A stretch of 64,000 nucleotides of DNA from Anseranas semipalmata. Taxonomy: Eukaryota; Chordata; Aves; Anseriformes; Anseranatidae. The notes under the pieces were generated by a model, which saw only the letters and a program-made list of their open reading frames with translations, was not told the origin of the DNA and made no database searches. The DNA is taken from assembly GCA_013399115.1 (NCBI GenBank), contig VXAA01005253.1, positions 62,001-126,000 of the forward strand, read 5' to 3'. Shown here piece after piece: positions 10,713 to 24,058 of this stretch; position 1 is the stretch's first letter, and each line of letters opens with the position of its first letter. The position numbers and the translations under genes were made by a program.

Positions 10713-13700
10713 ATGAGAAGCTTATGACTGTAAATGGGGAATAAGTCACAAGGACAGATGACCTCAAAAGGGCTAATGTCCTTTTATTATATAAATGTCC
10801 CCAATACTTATACAGATGTACCAGTAGCAAAAAATAAGAAAAGTAGTAGTACCAATGGTCTATCACTGTGTGTGAAGATGTGTGTAAATTCACCATTTTC
10901 CCATAGGCCTGTAGATCCTTTATTAGTCTGTCTTGTTTCTAAAAATCATTCTAGTATTATTTTCATTCAAATAGCTACTCAGCTCTTTTAATCAACCTTA
11001 GGATCCTTTCTCATTTAAAATAACTTTTACATTTAAAATAAAGAGAAAAGCATGAAGGATCGCCATGTTTTGACATGTCATTAAAGAATTTTGTGCTTAG
11101 AGATAGCTAAGCATCTCAACAAAGTAAAATCTACATTTTATTGTCAGGAACTCATTAAATAATTTTATACAAGCTGTCAACCTGGGCTCCAAGGGGAGTG
11201 CCATAGACTGAGTGTAAATGCAAAGTTATCTAATTATTAGCTGTTGTATTTTTCTGATAAATAGCAACTAATGACAAGGAAAACTAGGTACAATTGTAGC
11301 CCAGAAAAAGCTTTATTCTGGCTACACAAATTATACCTCATATGCTGCACTAAGTTTTTAGAAGTTAAAAGTAATATTCAGACTCTATAAGGCCTTTTTT
11401 CTGTAAATGTCTTGTCTCCATTGTGCTGCTGGCTCATTATTTTCCATGGCCAAACATTTGTTACATTTCTTCCTAGAAATTTTTAAATGGATTTTCTCAC
11501 TTTGATAGGATAAGATGCATGTTTAAATGCTTGTAGGGGTAAATCATTTCACATCAACACTTCCAAGAACAAAGTCTGGATCTTCACTCGGTTTTCACAT
11601 TATGCAAGTACACATTTAAGGCACTTAATACTTTCTAACCTCTAGTGCCCTTTTTACACAGAGACAGGCAGTCAGCAGGGATTAACCTGATCCTAATTAA
11701 CCACTAGCTCTTCTGATATTTGGTCACTGCACAGTAGCGTGCTGCCAGGTACACAGAGGTAAACTGATCTGGATTATCTGCCGGTGCATGTGCTTCACAG
11801 AGGGAGGTCTAGCACGGGCATTGGGAGTGAGTTACAGGCAGATACGGCTTTAAACACAGAGCGTGGAGGCTGCTGTGTAAAGCTGGAGGGGTGGAGAAAG
11901 GGGAAGGCATGAACTGAAAGGTCTCTTCCAAGTGGCTTTCTACTTAGGCTTCTATTTTATGAATAGCATTTGTCAATGTGTCTTTGCACCAGGGCAGAAA
12001 CTATAACGCATGGAAATCCAAAGAGAAGAACAGTTTCTTCTTCTTTTTCAGCATTGAGGGAACACAACTTTGTAGATGTAAGTCCTCTCCCTTTCCCTTT
12101 CCCATGTGCAAGCACCGTTTCTGACAGAGCCCCGGGAAGGCGTGAGTGAGCGCGTTTGTCTTTCGTTGCACGCTGCCCACCGTGGCTCTTGTCTTTCCTT
12201 GCAAACCCTGGGGCAAGCAGCTGAACTTCCTCTCCTCATGGAAATCCCAGCGCTGATGGCCTTCACAGCACCACGGCGGCCTGTAAGCAAAAGCAGCATG
12301 CTGCAAGGTGAGCGAGGTGGGCAGGAGAAGACCCTTGCATTGGCAGCTGTGGAAGCCTTGTGCCGCTGTGGCATCTCAGCAGCAAGAGTGCCTGTGAGGA
12401 GGAGGAGGATGTCTCTGCTCAAGGTGCGTGAGGAGATGCAAAGGAAACCTGTGAGAAGCACAAGGGACCACAGCAAAACGCTCAGGCTGATGCTTTGCAG
12501 GTGGAACCTGAAAGCCCAGAAGAGCCTCCCTGAGAGCAGACTCATGCTCTCCCCTTGGGATCAATCCAAGGTGTCCTGCAGCACTGTGAGCTGATGGCAG
12601 GCAAAGCCTTTGGCTTGCTGCCTTCTTGAAAAATTGCAATGTCCAGCATTTCTACCTAGTGGCCAGGGCTGAGCCCATCCTTGCAACCGCAATGAGTGAC
12701 AGCTGAACAGAGCTGAAGGGACAGCCATGAACAGGGATGAAGAGTCCTGCTGGAGAAGAAGCAAGGTCAGTTTAGGGCAGCAAGTATAAGAACAAGGGTA
12801 AAGCAGGAGACCCAGAAGTGGATCAATAAGTACATTCATGATGGCATTGGCATCCTCTTCCAAATGAAAATATCTCTCTGGTAGTTGAAGCCAGTCAAAG
12901 TCAATGCAGAAGAAGGCAATAAGGGATTGATTTACAGCGGGGTAGATGGGTTGCACCTCCTCCCAGTGTCCAATTTAATGTGGCCTGGCTGATTTGGCTG
13001 AGAAATGGACCATCATGCTCTGCATGACCAAATTCCCACTGGTTATACACTGTTTCCTTGATGGCAGTTTTTTACAAAAGTGTATGCATTTATAGCAGGT
13101 CTTTTTTTTCCTTTTCAGCAAGGAAGCTGCCATAGCACACATCCTTCGTAGGCCTGAGAAAGTCTTTACCAACTCAAACCTGGACCTGACATTTGGTTGA
13201 ACCTGTATCTCTCCACTGTGTTTGAGAGAGAGCTAGCTGCTAAGAATAAGCTCTGGGCTTTTCTCACTAGGAGGCAAAGCAGATTTCTTTAGTCTTCAGG
13301 GAAGAGCTCAGGAAATTATCTTCCTGAGTCCCCTGCCAGCAGCTGGCTCTCGGCCACCAGTTTCTCCTCCCTGCCTTTCTTCATAGGCTGTGATGGCCTG
13401 GCGTTGTTGCTGGCCATTCTCCAGCCTTCTTCCCTCCTACCCCATCACAAGTTGGGGCTTTGGGCAGCATTCAGTCTCTGGCACCAGGGTCTTACCTGTA
13501 GGAATGGCATTTCTCCCCTCGGTGCAGAGTTAGGGCTAAAGCTGCTACCTGGATCTCAGTCCCACAGGAACAAACATGGATTCACAGTTGCATCCTCCTG
13601 CCCACCAGTGTTGGGCCGTGATGGTGCTCAGCTTTACCAGAGATGTCCCACTATCTGCTGAGGCAACAGAGAAAGCTGGATACATGAAGCGACAGGAAAA

Positions 13701-16700
13701 ACTTGTTATAGAGCCAAAATATGCCTTGCATGGTGTTAATGCTGAATGTGAATGCTTGCAAGAGGCAAGAGGGCTTGTTTCCTGCAGGCTCTTCACAGCC
13801 CCTTGGTCCTGCTGGACCATTGCCCCTGTAATGGTGCCTCATTTGTGATGGTAGCACAGGGCTTCTGGGTCATACCAAGGCAGGCTGATAGGATCACCCT
13901 TAGGCTCTGGGAAATCACTTCAGAACTGAATTGTTTTCTATATCACTGTGGATGTTCCTACAGATGGAAAAATGAGGAAGCAACAGAGCAAAGGTGAGGG
14001 GAAAAGAATCTCCCAGAAAAGGGATCCTGAAAAGTTCCTTGCTGATCCTGAAGCAACTAACAATTAGGAAAACTAACCAAGGATCTGGGTGGACTTTCTT
14101 CAGACACCATGAAGACCATGGCACCTCCAAGCCTGATGCTTCATTGCTGGAGGTTCACCTTTGTTCAGGTGGCTCCAAACAGGAGAGCCAAAAACCGGCT
14201 CAGGCTGTAGAAGTAGGTGAACATGTATCCACATGAGCAAATGCTGGTTTCCAGCATGAACTTTATTTTCTTTTTTTCTTCTGTGTTTTTTTTTTTTTCT
14301 TTCTTTTCTTCTTAATTCTGAAACATTAGCAGTTCTTGGAGTTCAACAGAGTTAAAATAACATCCAGATTGGCAGTAATTTTGGGAAGCTGCCCTCTCTC
14401 ATAACAGGGTGCAGCCTGCTTCTTATCCAGTCATGGGCTCTTTCTGACAGCTGGAGTCTCGCTGTAGAGAGCTGGCTCCAAGCTGAGGTGCCAAGGCTTT
14501 GAAATGCAGTCCCAGCTCTTACAGAAAACATACAATGTCTTCTCCTCCTTTAAATGGAAGTCTACTGGAATCAAATTATCAAGATAATATTGTTTTACTT
14601 AGGTTTCTCTGTAGTAAGCAGCTCTACATTTAACCTAGATTTAGTGTTGTTACTCTCAATTTTTCTCTGGGGAAACTGAGGCACCATGTGGTAGAGGAAC
14701 TTGTGTGAAGCCATGCAGAAGGCATTGGCCATCAAGTACAGGATGGCTGCTGGCATTACAGCTTAGACTCCACATCTGGAGTTGTTCTCTGTGAACTTTT
14801 GTCCTGAGATGCCTTTCTAGCTAGGACTCTGAGCACTGTTATATTCCCAGCCCCTGAGGCTGCATGTCTAACAGACCTGTGTTCTGGAAGAGGAAGAAAC
14901 TCAACCTCTAAACTATCTTGTTTCATCAGAAACTTTACTAGTAATAGAAAAGAAAAAGTGTTAGAAAGCTAATTGCTCTTTCTGAAGGTCACTTCTTCAA
15001 GGATACAATGATGTGCTGATTCTGCTTGAGATGTGGCATAGCACATATGCTCACTGCATGACTGTTGTAATTAAATATCAAACATTTATTTCTCAACGGA
15101 TTTTTTTTCTCCTTGCTTAATGTGTCTCTCTTGCTGCTTTGTCTCTTAACAACTCTATTAATTAAGAAAAAGTGTCAAAAGACCAGCTGATGAATGAATC
15201 ATGAAATTAAGAAATTGCTGTTTTTCAACATTTTTTTTCTTTTAGAGATAGAACTGTTACATCTGTCTGTAAATGCTCTTGTCAAATATGGGGACATTTA
15301 ATATTGCAGTTCCTTGGAAAATAAAGCTCTTCTTTTACTTTGGTGTTTCAAGAAGAGAAAAAAAAACATATTCACAGTTTGTTTAGGGAAAAAATACTAG
15401 CAGTTGTCACAGTGTCAAAATTAATTATTTTGGATTGATCCATTTGCCTTGATCTTTATGACCCTCAAGAATTCTAAAAACTTATCAGTCAATCATTTAA
15501 ATTCCTCAGCTAAACTCTGTACATCATTAAATAAAGAAATCAGGAAGGTCTTGATATGCTTTTCTTTAGGCCTGTCACTCCACAGTGTGAAAATACAGAT
15601 TATGGCGTCTTAAACTATTCTCAAGAGTTTCCTTTTTAGATAGCAAAAGAGCCTAATGTTCCCCTATGAATTTCATCACATTCTCATTAACGTCACTTTC
15701 TTGCTGGTCCCTCCCAAGACTAACTTCATGTTCCAGCTTCAGCATCAGCGGTGGAAGGAGACTGGTGCAGCATGGGACATTACATTTACTGGTGACTGCA
15801 CTAATGTCACCAAGCAACAAAAGATTGTTGGGTGTTGTGATGGTGCAGTGAAAGGGAAGGGGAAGAGAGAAAGGGTGTATTCAGAAGGCAGATATCAAAA
15901 AAAAGTAAGATACATGTGAAACTTTTTGTATGAGTACTCACTTTTTAAATACATAGTGGTCTAATGGGAATATTGCAGAATGGAAAGAGCAACCCAAAAT
16001 ACCAAACTATAGGATTACATATGTCCCATATTCTGTGCTTTCTTCATTCTGTGCGCAATGCAGAACAGCGGTAGTCAATTCTGTTACATGTAGCCTGCTG
16101 AGCTACAAACAAACCATGCTGGAGAAAAGCAGAAAATGCCTTTGGGCATCATGGGCATCATCTCTCTCTCAAATGTGGGAGGGAGGCAAAAGACTGAAGG
16201 CTCCCCTTACTGGTGCTCAATGTGGAACAATCTGTCGGTGTCCCCGTGTCCCAGCTCCTCTCTCAGTGCTCAGCGAGACCCGGGTGGTCTCCTCAATACT
16301 AACCCTTGTGCAATGGCAGAACAAGGCTGGGATCCACATCCCCTTAGCTGTTTCCAAGATAGGTTTCCTGTGATGCCTCAGTGATGGGTGACCGTAGCTG
16401 GTCCACGAGGGACACATCTGCACATGCTGCCCTGCCTGTTGTAAAGCCTGGGTCTCCCAGGAGCATCTCCTTCCCCTGCCCCCTGCCACCTTCCCTGGGC
16501 AGCTCCGGCAGGCTGCTCTGAAGTCCTCCTGCTGAAACTTTCCACTTCATGTAAGACCAGTGAAGCCTGCAGGGAGGCAGGATATCTATTAATGGCTGGA
16601 GCTGTGAGAAGGCTGGGCACACAAGCCCTTTTCAGACTGCTGTGGCTGTGGTAATGAACCAACCACTTCAGAAATCTGGATCTGGGAGCTCCCAACATGA

Positions 16701-19700
16701 GTGCCTGGTTATACAACACATTGCTTTCTCTGTGGCTCAGGGAATATCTGCTATTGGCAGAGAAGGAGCAGCCACTGCTGCCTGGTGCTCCCTTCCCAGG
16801 AGGAAGCTAAACTTGCCAAGAAAGGGCTCCAATAGCAGCATTTCCATTGAGCCAATTAAGAAGCGATTGTCAGTTTGACGGGGGAAGAAAGGATTGTTAC
16901 TAACTTTTATACACCTTTATGAGCTAAACAAACACATTTTACAGGGTTTTCAAAATACCACAAATGCTCCCTTGAGACGGAAGCTAGGATCTTTCAACTG
17001 GTTCTGGGCTCCCCTATATCAATCATCTTTGCATTTCTTTGGACCAAGACCACCGTGCTTTGGTGAGACACAGTAACATGCATTATGGGATGCATGGGTA
17101 GCATCGTCTTTCCCTTCCCAAACCACACTACCTTCACAGCCAAAGTTCTGCCGATGTGTCAGACTCAATATCCAAACTATGCCAGCAGATGCATTTCATG
17201 TACACCATACATTTCTATCGATACATGAAAACCAGCTTTTGCTCAGATCCGTGTTTTCTCATGATAGATCATTTCTTCTCTGAGCACTCAGCCTACTTTT
17301 TTCCTGTTTCTTTAGGATGGCAGAGTCAATTTGTTTTCCACTTTCAGCTTTTCACCTCTCATCCACTTTCCCCCTTCTGTCACACCATGCGGAGCATTAC
17401 AAACCAGTATTTGGACCTGGACTGCTGCCAAATGGGAAGCTGAAATCAGAGGCAAGTCAGAGCCATTTACAAATCAAACCTGCATAGATTTTGCTGCAAT
17501 TTGTGTCTTACAGTATCGTGTGCTGGGATAACTTGAAGGTGAAAGGCATCAAACATTCAGGGGCTAAAGAAGCTCAGGATGCAAGCATTTAAACGTAGTT
17601 CCCCAGATGGAGTCCAGACTCCTCAAGTTTCTCTATGCCTAGCAGGTAAGACCTCATGCAGCGTGGTGGCCCTTGTCTAGATGTGACAAGTTACCCTTGC
17701 CAACAGCCCTCATTCCCCCACGACAGCAGGTCAGCAGTTAGTGACCAGGAAAGAAATAAACTGACCATTGAAAGAAATAAAAATGACCAGTATCTTCCAT
17801 TTTCCCATGCCTCTCACTGCACAAACATCTTCAGGACAATCTCTCCTACACTCATCACCCTCCTCTTCATCATTCTGGTTAGCTTTTCCCCTCGTAACTA
17901 GACCCAGATGCACAACACCCAAAGCTCAGTGTAGACACCATGTCACATCAGCATCCTTTGCCTGGCTTCTCTCTGGAGCCTGTGTACTCTTGGGACTTTG
18001 GGACTTTTGCTGTACCTTGTGAGTTAGAAAAGCCCCTGCGGCCAGATCTGACTTCGTATCACGCACCTTCAGCTCCCAGGCCCTGTGCCCCATGGAGATG
18101 TCCCTGCTGCCTACACATATAGAATGCGTGGAGATGCGCTGTACCAAAGTCACAACATTTGCACTTCATCTTTCTTGTCATCCTTGCCTCTCGGGGGCAA
18201 TGCCAGCACCTCCCAAGCTCTGGGATAGGCAATGTCCCCTTGGTGAACGCCAGGGGCCAAACCTGTCACTGTCACATCAGGTAATGAACTCAGTGGAAAC
18301 AGCGTGACTCCCTTCAGCAGGACCTGCTCTCTTCTACCTGTGTTTGCCCTGCATGAAATTCAGATTGCTTGTGGCATCTTCAGTGAAGCCTCCCAGGAAA
18401 GCAACGGTTGTTTCACGGAAAAGTAGTTGCTCAGTCCCTGAGACTGCAGCTCCCTAAAGAATTCTGGGAACCAGAAATAAGAAATAGGGCTGACAGTTAT
18501 TCCTATCACTTTTGCGGAATTCTTTTATGTAACTTCTTTTAATTTACTTTGCTTTTTATACTGTTTTCTCTGTAGCATTCTTTTCACGTACCCAGAATCT
18601 TAACTCCTGTATCACAGATTGCAGTCCCCTGTCTGTACTTCTCATCCATCCATGTCTCAAGTCTTCTTTTTATTCATTCCGGTCTTTACATCATTGCGTA
18701 TCATTTTCAGAAGATTTCACACTTCTGAAAGTCCATATGGTTGTCAGATTCTTTTCTGATGCCACTTGTTTATGGCTTCAAAATAATCAACATGGATTCA
18801 CACATCTTTTTTTTTTTTTTCCTTCTTTTTTTTTTCTTCCCAGTCTCTTTTGTACACAACTCCAGTAAGATTAATTCACTTCTTCTCCAAATGATGCTGC
18901 CAAACTTAACACATCAGCAGAGGAGGCCTGGGGCAAAAATCTGTTCATTCTTGCTATCCATTCATGTCAGGCTGCAAGCTAGCTGTCACTCCAGAGAGCA
19001 GCCAGGTTTTCCTTGGACCATCTACCCAAAACCAGAAAAGACGTATTTTGGTGACCTGGCATGTCTATCAGACAACAAGCGTCCACGTGCAAAGAGCAGG
19101 GCACACCTGCAGCCGCATCCTCATGGGTGTCACTGGATGAGTCCCATTGATGCTGAAAGCAGTTCTGCACGCTGCAGCGTGCTAGAGTTAAGCTGTGTAC
19201 CAGACCCCACTGATTTAATAAGGAGATGCTCAGGAGAGGAGTGGCCAGGAGGAAACAAGCCTGGGGCCTGTCCTGCTCCATTCTGGATGCAGAACTGCAG
19301 GTGCAGCCCCAAACTTGGGTGCTGTCTGAAGAGGTGAGAGCAACCAGCTACTGAAAGGAAGCAGCAAAGTGCCCGGGAGAGAGACGTGAGGGCAGAGGTT
19401 GCTTTGCTGTGGATTTATGTGACACAGCAAGGGAATGCTGGCACCTGGTCAAAGCCCATAAGCAGAGCAATAAATTAAAGTTTTGCTTTAATTGTGACCA
19501 AAACAGCAACAACAAAAACGAGTACGAAAAATACAGGAAGATCATGGCTGTGTCATGGCAAACCATGCAAAAAAAGAAAAAAAAATTATAATCACAATCC
19601 TGTTCAAAAAAAAAATCTGTCCGTGCAATAGCACATGTGAGCTACAAAAGCACGGCTGTTAATTCACCAGAGTAAGAGTTATTACAAAATTGGTGCTATG

Positions 19701-21162
19701 TATTGCACTCTTAACCTGTACGGGTTTCTGGGGGCCCTGTCACGGAGCGCATTGCGCCCCAGGAGCCGGCTTGCGCTGGTGGCACTGCTGGATGCTAGGG
19801 CCTAACAGGCAGCATTGTCTTGGCAGGACCTGGGTCATACTTAGCAGATTATCCCCGTACCAGGAACGCTAAAATTTTCATCCAAGTAATAGAGGAATTT
19901 GTGACAGGCAGCCGGCTTACCGCCCCGCGCTCCAGGGCTTGCTCACAGCAGATGCTCAGCTTGATCCCAGTGCTGCTCCAGCTCCAGCAAAACTGAAGGA
20001 CACGGCAAAGCCATTTGGGCCACCAAGCAATTCGGTTATTTGGCTCACCAGCTCTGAGAGTGAAGGGAGGGCGATGAAGCACACCAAGGGGGTGTGAGCC
20101 CGGCACAGAACTGAAATGCAGCACACGGACAGGCTGGGCTGGGTAGCAGATTGCTGGAGCAAGGCTGGAGGTCTCCTTCCCTCTGGAATGAGTGTCACCA
20201 CATGCACGATGTGCTCTCTGGAGATATTTGCTGCAAAGCACCTGATGCACCTTGGGGAAGGGGGCACGGCATCGCTGCCTGGTGCTGAGGGCACCCTGGT
20301 CCCCTTGCCTGGGCCTTGGGGTTGTCACCTGCTTGGACCAGCAGCTCCTTGCTCTGACACTTGTGTTCAGGAAAACCACGAGATGGCACTAGCAACTCTT
20401 GCAGGCTGGTGGCTTTAAAAAAAAAAAAAAAAAAAGAGGTAAAAAAAGTGGTTAGAAAATAGCACGCTGCATTGCTGTGATCCCCTCACAAAACACGCAG
20501 GTACTCTGCAGTCAACTCCCCTCAGTCCTACGGCTGGTCAGGTATTCCTCTTACTGACTTCAGCTCCGGCTAAACCCATTTCAGCCGCCACTTCATTACG
20601 TATTAATGGTCAGCAGTTTTATTTACGATGTGCAGGTTAGATTAACAGCCTCCATCTACCAAGCTAGTTTGCATTTTATGCCTCATATATTCAGGAGAAA
20701 AGCAATTAAAAAAGACAGCTGATTCTAAAGTGAGCCATGTTTAATTCGAAAGGCTGAGTCAAAGCTGAGGCAGATTGTGCCTGTTCAGCTGTGAGGCTCT
20801 CTAAGACTCCAGATGCCCTTTCTGGGGCCAGACAACACTGACTGCCTGTAAGTGGCTAAATAAAAGCAGGCTGAAGACTGATATCCAGCTCCCAGGCCAG
20901 GCCAGCACTGTTTGACTTGGGTCCACATCCTTCAAAGCTATCCCATAGGTCACAGACATACCAGAGAGCACCTGGCCTAGGTTCCCACCTGGCCTACTGC
21001 AGGATCTTTATGGCTGAAGGACACCATTATCCCATTTTGCAGGAGAGGTTGTTATCTGAAATAATGTGAGAGGTGTTTTTACAGAATAACCCTGAGGAGT
21101 TGCGTTTCATGCCCTGTGGGATGCTCAAGGGCATGTAAAAGGACAAGAGGGTGCAAAGTCTG
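10713..21162. other. Long intergenic stretch with only weak repeat traces
   Basis: No protein-coding gene is recognised in these 10.4 kb. Poly-T or poly-A runs occur near 14284-14300, 18808-18836 and 20417-20435. Open frames of 162-176 codons at 12.0-12.6 kb and 19.8-20.4 kb lie in locally GC-richer DNA, overlap open frames on the other strand and have no recognisable motif. A short MIR-like trace is listed separately. Confidence 0.6.
14668..14721 (+). repeat. MIR-like SINE relic (3' part)
   Basis: The phrase GGGGAAACTGAGGCACCATG followed by a decayed 'gaacttg..gaagccatgcag' stretch resembles the conserved 3' part of ancient MIR/CORE-SINE elements. It is short and diverged, so the assignment is tentative. 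Confidence 0.4.
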
Positions 21163-21330
21163 ATCACAGAATCACAGAATGGCTGAGGCTGGAAGGGAGC
21201 TCTGGAGACCACCTGCCCCAACCCCTGCTCAAGCGGGGACACCCAGAGCAGGTTGCCCAGGACCACGTCCAGGCAGCTTGGGAAGATCTCCAGGGAGGAG
21301 ACCCCACAACTTCTCTGGGCAGGGCTCAGC
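21163..21330 (-). mobile_element. CR1 LINE 3' fragment, minus strand
   Basis: On the plus strand it starts with two ATCACAGA-type octamers, the reverse of the CR1 tail. It continues with recognisable CR1 phrases (CTGGAAGGGAGCTCTGGAGA, CCCAGAGCAGGTTGCCCAGG, CTCCAGGGAGGAGACCCCAC). The element is therefore inserted in the minus orientation and 5'-truncated, as usual for CR1. CR1 is the dominant LINE of birds and is the main clue to the host lineage. Confidence 0.92.
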
Positions 21331-21949
21331 CACCCACTGATGGGACTGTTGGAGACAGAGGGGGCCAGCCTTGATGAAGCCTCTTCTCAGCAGGAAGTCC
21401 TTGGCATGAAGGGCACTGGGTAATGTCTTGGGGAAAGCTGCTTGAGGAGGTTCAAAACAGAGTCAAAAAGCAAGAAAATGATAAGAATCCAGTGTCTGAT
21501 CCTTCTTCCTGATCTGCTCCTGTTTACCATTGTAGACATTTCCCATCACTAGATTTACAGTGCCTTACAAGGTCTTTCTATACCAAGCAGCTGGATTCCT
21601 TCCTCGAGTGTACATGTGCAGGACGTTTCCTCCCATTTTTCTCTCAACCTGTTCATTCCTGGGTTCAGGGTAGCAGGATCCTTCCCAGCTACTGAATTAA
21701 CATTGCCCAGCAGTCTGCACTGAGCTCACCTGGAACAGGAAGCACCCAATGGAATGATCTCAGTGAAGGCTGGAAATAAACATGAGTGTCTTTCCATGTA
21801 GTGGATGAATTTGGTGCTGTAATTGCCATGAACTGTTGTGGAAATGGGAGGAATGAAAAGAGATTCAACAGGGAATTTGACAAATTCACGAATGATAAAT
21901 CAGTTGGTAGCACAATGTAGTAGTTGGTCACACAGTGATCTGAACACAG
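21331..21949. other. Intergenic spacer between CR1 pieces
   Basis: No clear feature. Parts may be further diverged CR1 sequence, but no diagnostic phrase is visible. Confidence 0.4.
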
Positions 21950-22577
21950 GTTTTGGCTCAGGAAGTCTGGATTCTGTGTAAATTTATCAATTTACACCGT
22001 GCTGAGTATTGGAAGCTGGAAAGGGATGCTGCAGGGAGGAATGCTCTGTGCTCAAAGGATACAGATACAGTTGAGAGAGAATTCATTATTTGAACAGAAA
22101 CCATCTTGAGTCTGTTTGGGGAAGAGTCAACATAGTTTTGTACAGGGAAATCACACCTCATAAATCTATTAGACACTTAGAAGGCATCAACAAATGTGTG
22201 TACAGCTAAGAACAGTTTTCCAAGTCCCTTCATCATAGCCTTTTAAAGAAACCATGCTGTGATGGTTTAAGAGCTAAGGTTATGTGAATAAAGAACTGAT
22301 TGAAAACATGAAACAGAAAGTAGAAATAAATAGCCAGTTCTGACAGTGGAAGGAGGTTGGCAGTGGAGTCATGCAGGGATCTGTACTCGAGCTTGTATTG
22401 TTCAGCATGACTTAAAGCTGGAAAAAGGGTTGGCTCATGAGATAGGAGTGTGTTGAGGATATTAAGTATTCAAGATAGTAAAGATGGTGGACAATTGGGG
22501 AAGTTGCAAAAGAGTCTTACAATACACAGCAACTGGGCAATAAAATGGCAGATGAAATTCAATGTAGCCAATTCTAA
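21950..22577 (+). mobile_element. CR1 LINE reverse-transcriptase relic, copy A
   Basis: The plus strand carries decayed reverse-transcriptase coding sequence. It reads, with frameshifts, like the CR1 blocks 'HxFVxGxSxxTNLL', 'KVEINSxFSxW' and 'SGVxQGSVLxxVLFSM' (near 22360-22410), then 'WQMKFNV' near 22545. Many stops and shifts make it non-functional. It stops abruptly where the duplicated 121-bp unit begins. Confidence 0.75.
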
Positions 22578-22740
22578 AATGGGCTAAAATCTGGAGTTTA
22601 GACATTTGTGGAGCTGCAGGTTAATACCACACATGAGCCTCAAGACTGACACTTGAGCTATCCTGTGCTTGTTTGTAGACTTCCAATACCAGTGCTTCAG
22701 GAAAAGCCAGCATTTCAGGAGACGGCCCCCAGATGTGCTG
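22578..22740 (+). repeat. Duplicated unit, copy 1
   Basis: The first about 121 bases match 25049-25169 with one visible difference (GGGCTA against GGGATA). The copies then diverge for about 20 bases and match again over the final 'caggaga.ggcccccagatgtgctg'. This copy lies exactly between two CR1 pieces. The unit matches no family I recognise. The near-identity contrasts with the decayed CR1 around it. Confidence 0.9.
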
Positions 22741-22789
22741 GACAGGCCTCCCAGGTGCCTGTGTCTAGTAGCAATGTATGCAGGAGAAA

Positions 22790-24058
22790 GGTACTAATCA
22801 CTTCAGAAAAAGACTGAGTCAAGGATTCTATAAGCTGGACATACACAAGCCCATGGGGCTGGATGAGCTACATTTGACAGTGCTGAAGGAGCTGGCCGAT
22901 GTTATTGTGAGACTGTTTTCTGGCAGTTTTGAAAGGTTGTGGTGACTGGTGAAGTCCCAGGTGTCTGGAAGAAAGAAAATGTCCTAGCTCTTTAAGAAGG
23001 GCATGAATGGAGATCTGGGGAGCTACAGGTTGATCATTCTAACATCAGTCCCCTGGAAGATTATCAAGAAATCTTCCTCAAAGCCATTTCCTAGCACGTG
23101 ATGGACAAGAAGGTGATTGGGAACACCCAGAGTGTATTTACCAACAGTAAACCATGTCTGACTGACATGATTGCCTTCTTTGATGAGATGACTGCCTTGC
23201 TGGAGGTCATTTTCCTGGTCTTTGGCAAGCCTTTCAACATAGCCCCCTGTAGTGTCCTTGTATACAAAATCAATCAAATGTGGACAGGATGAGTGGACTT
23301 CAATGAGAACCTCTTGAAGTTCAGCACAGGCAAATGCAAGTCCAGTACCTTCCACGGACTAAGCCCATATGACAGCGCAGGCTGGGCACCTACTGGCTAG
23401 GGAGCAGCTCTGCAGAAAAAGATCTTGGAGTCCCAGTGAATAACAAGTTGGACATGAGTAAGCAGTGTATCCTCACAGTGATAAGGCCAGCAGCTTACTG
23501 GGTGGTATAAGCAAGGGAGTTGCCATCAGGTTGATGGAAATCATTCTTCCCTCCTACTCAGCACTCCTCAAACCACATCTGGACTGCTACGTACAGTTTT
23601 AGGCTCCCCAGTACAAGAGAGATATTGACAAACCGAAGAGAGTTCAGAGGGGCTGTAGCCACTGAGATGGTCAGGGAGCTAGAGCATATGAGGTGCAAGG
23701 AGAGGCTGCGGGAGCAATTGCAGTCTTCCACCACCAAAATGGGGATTATAGAGAAGACAGAGCTAGAGTTTCTCAGAGGTACATAGTGAAACAACAAGAG
23801 GTAAAGATCACAAGTTGGAACACGGGAAATTCTGAGTCCAGATTAGGAAATAATTCTTCACCATGGCTGTGGTTAAACACTAGCACAGGTTGCCCAGAGA
23901 CACTGAAATTGCCATCTTTTGAGGTTTTTAGATGTGACTGGACAAGGCCCTGCACAACGTGATCTGACTTTGAAGCTTTGTGGTTTGAGCCTGCTTTGCT
24001 TTGGACTAGAGAACCTCTAGAGGCCTCTTCCAACTCCTGACATTTCTACAATTCTATA
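22790..24058 (+). mobile_element. CR1 LINE, copy B, internally deleted
   Basis: Plus-strand translation in shifting frames follows CR1 ORF2: 'MGLDELHLTVLKELADVI' near 22855-22910, 'LFKKGMNGDLGSYRLI' near 22990-23035, 'LTSVPWKIIKK', 'FDEMTALLEV' near 23180-23210. After a deletion it resumes at the C-terminal region ('LKFSTGKCKSS', 'EKDLGVPVNNKLDMSKQC') and runs through the 3' UTR to a CR1-type end (CTCTTCCAACTCCTGACATT and ATTCTATAAC near 24058). It is heavily frameshifted and dead. Confidence 0.85.

Noticed and set aside
12001..12640. Overlapping open frames of 87-165 codons on both strands
   Set aside because: Both strands are open at once in locally GC-richer DNA, with no motif, splice logic or recognisable similarity.
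19849..20420. Retrocopy ending in a poly-A run at 20417-20435
   Set aside because: No polyadenylation signal precedes the A run and no parent protein is recognisable in either strand.
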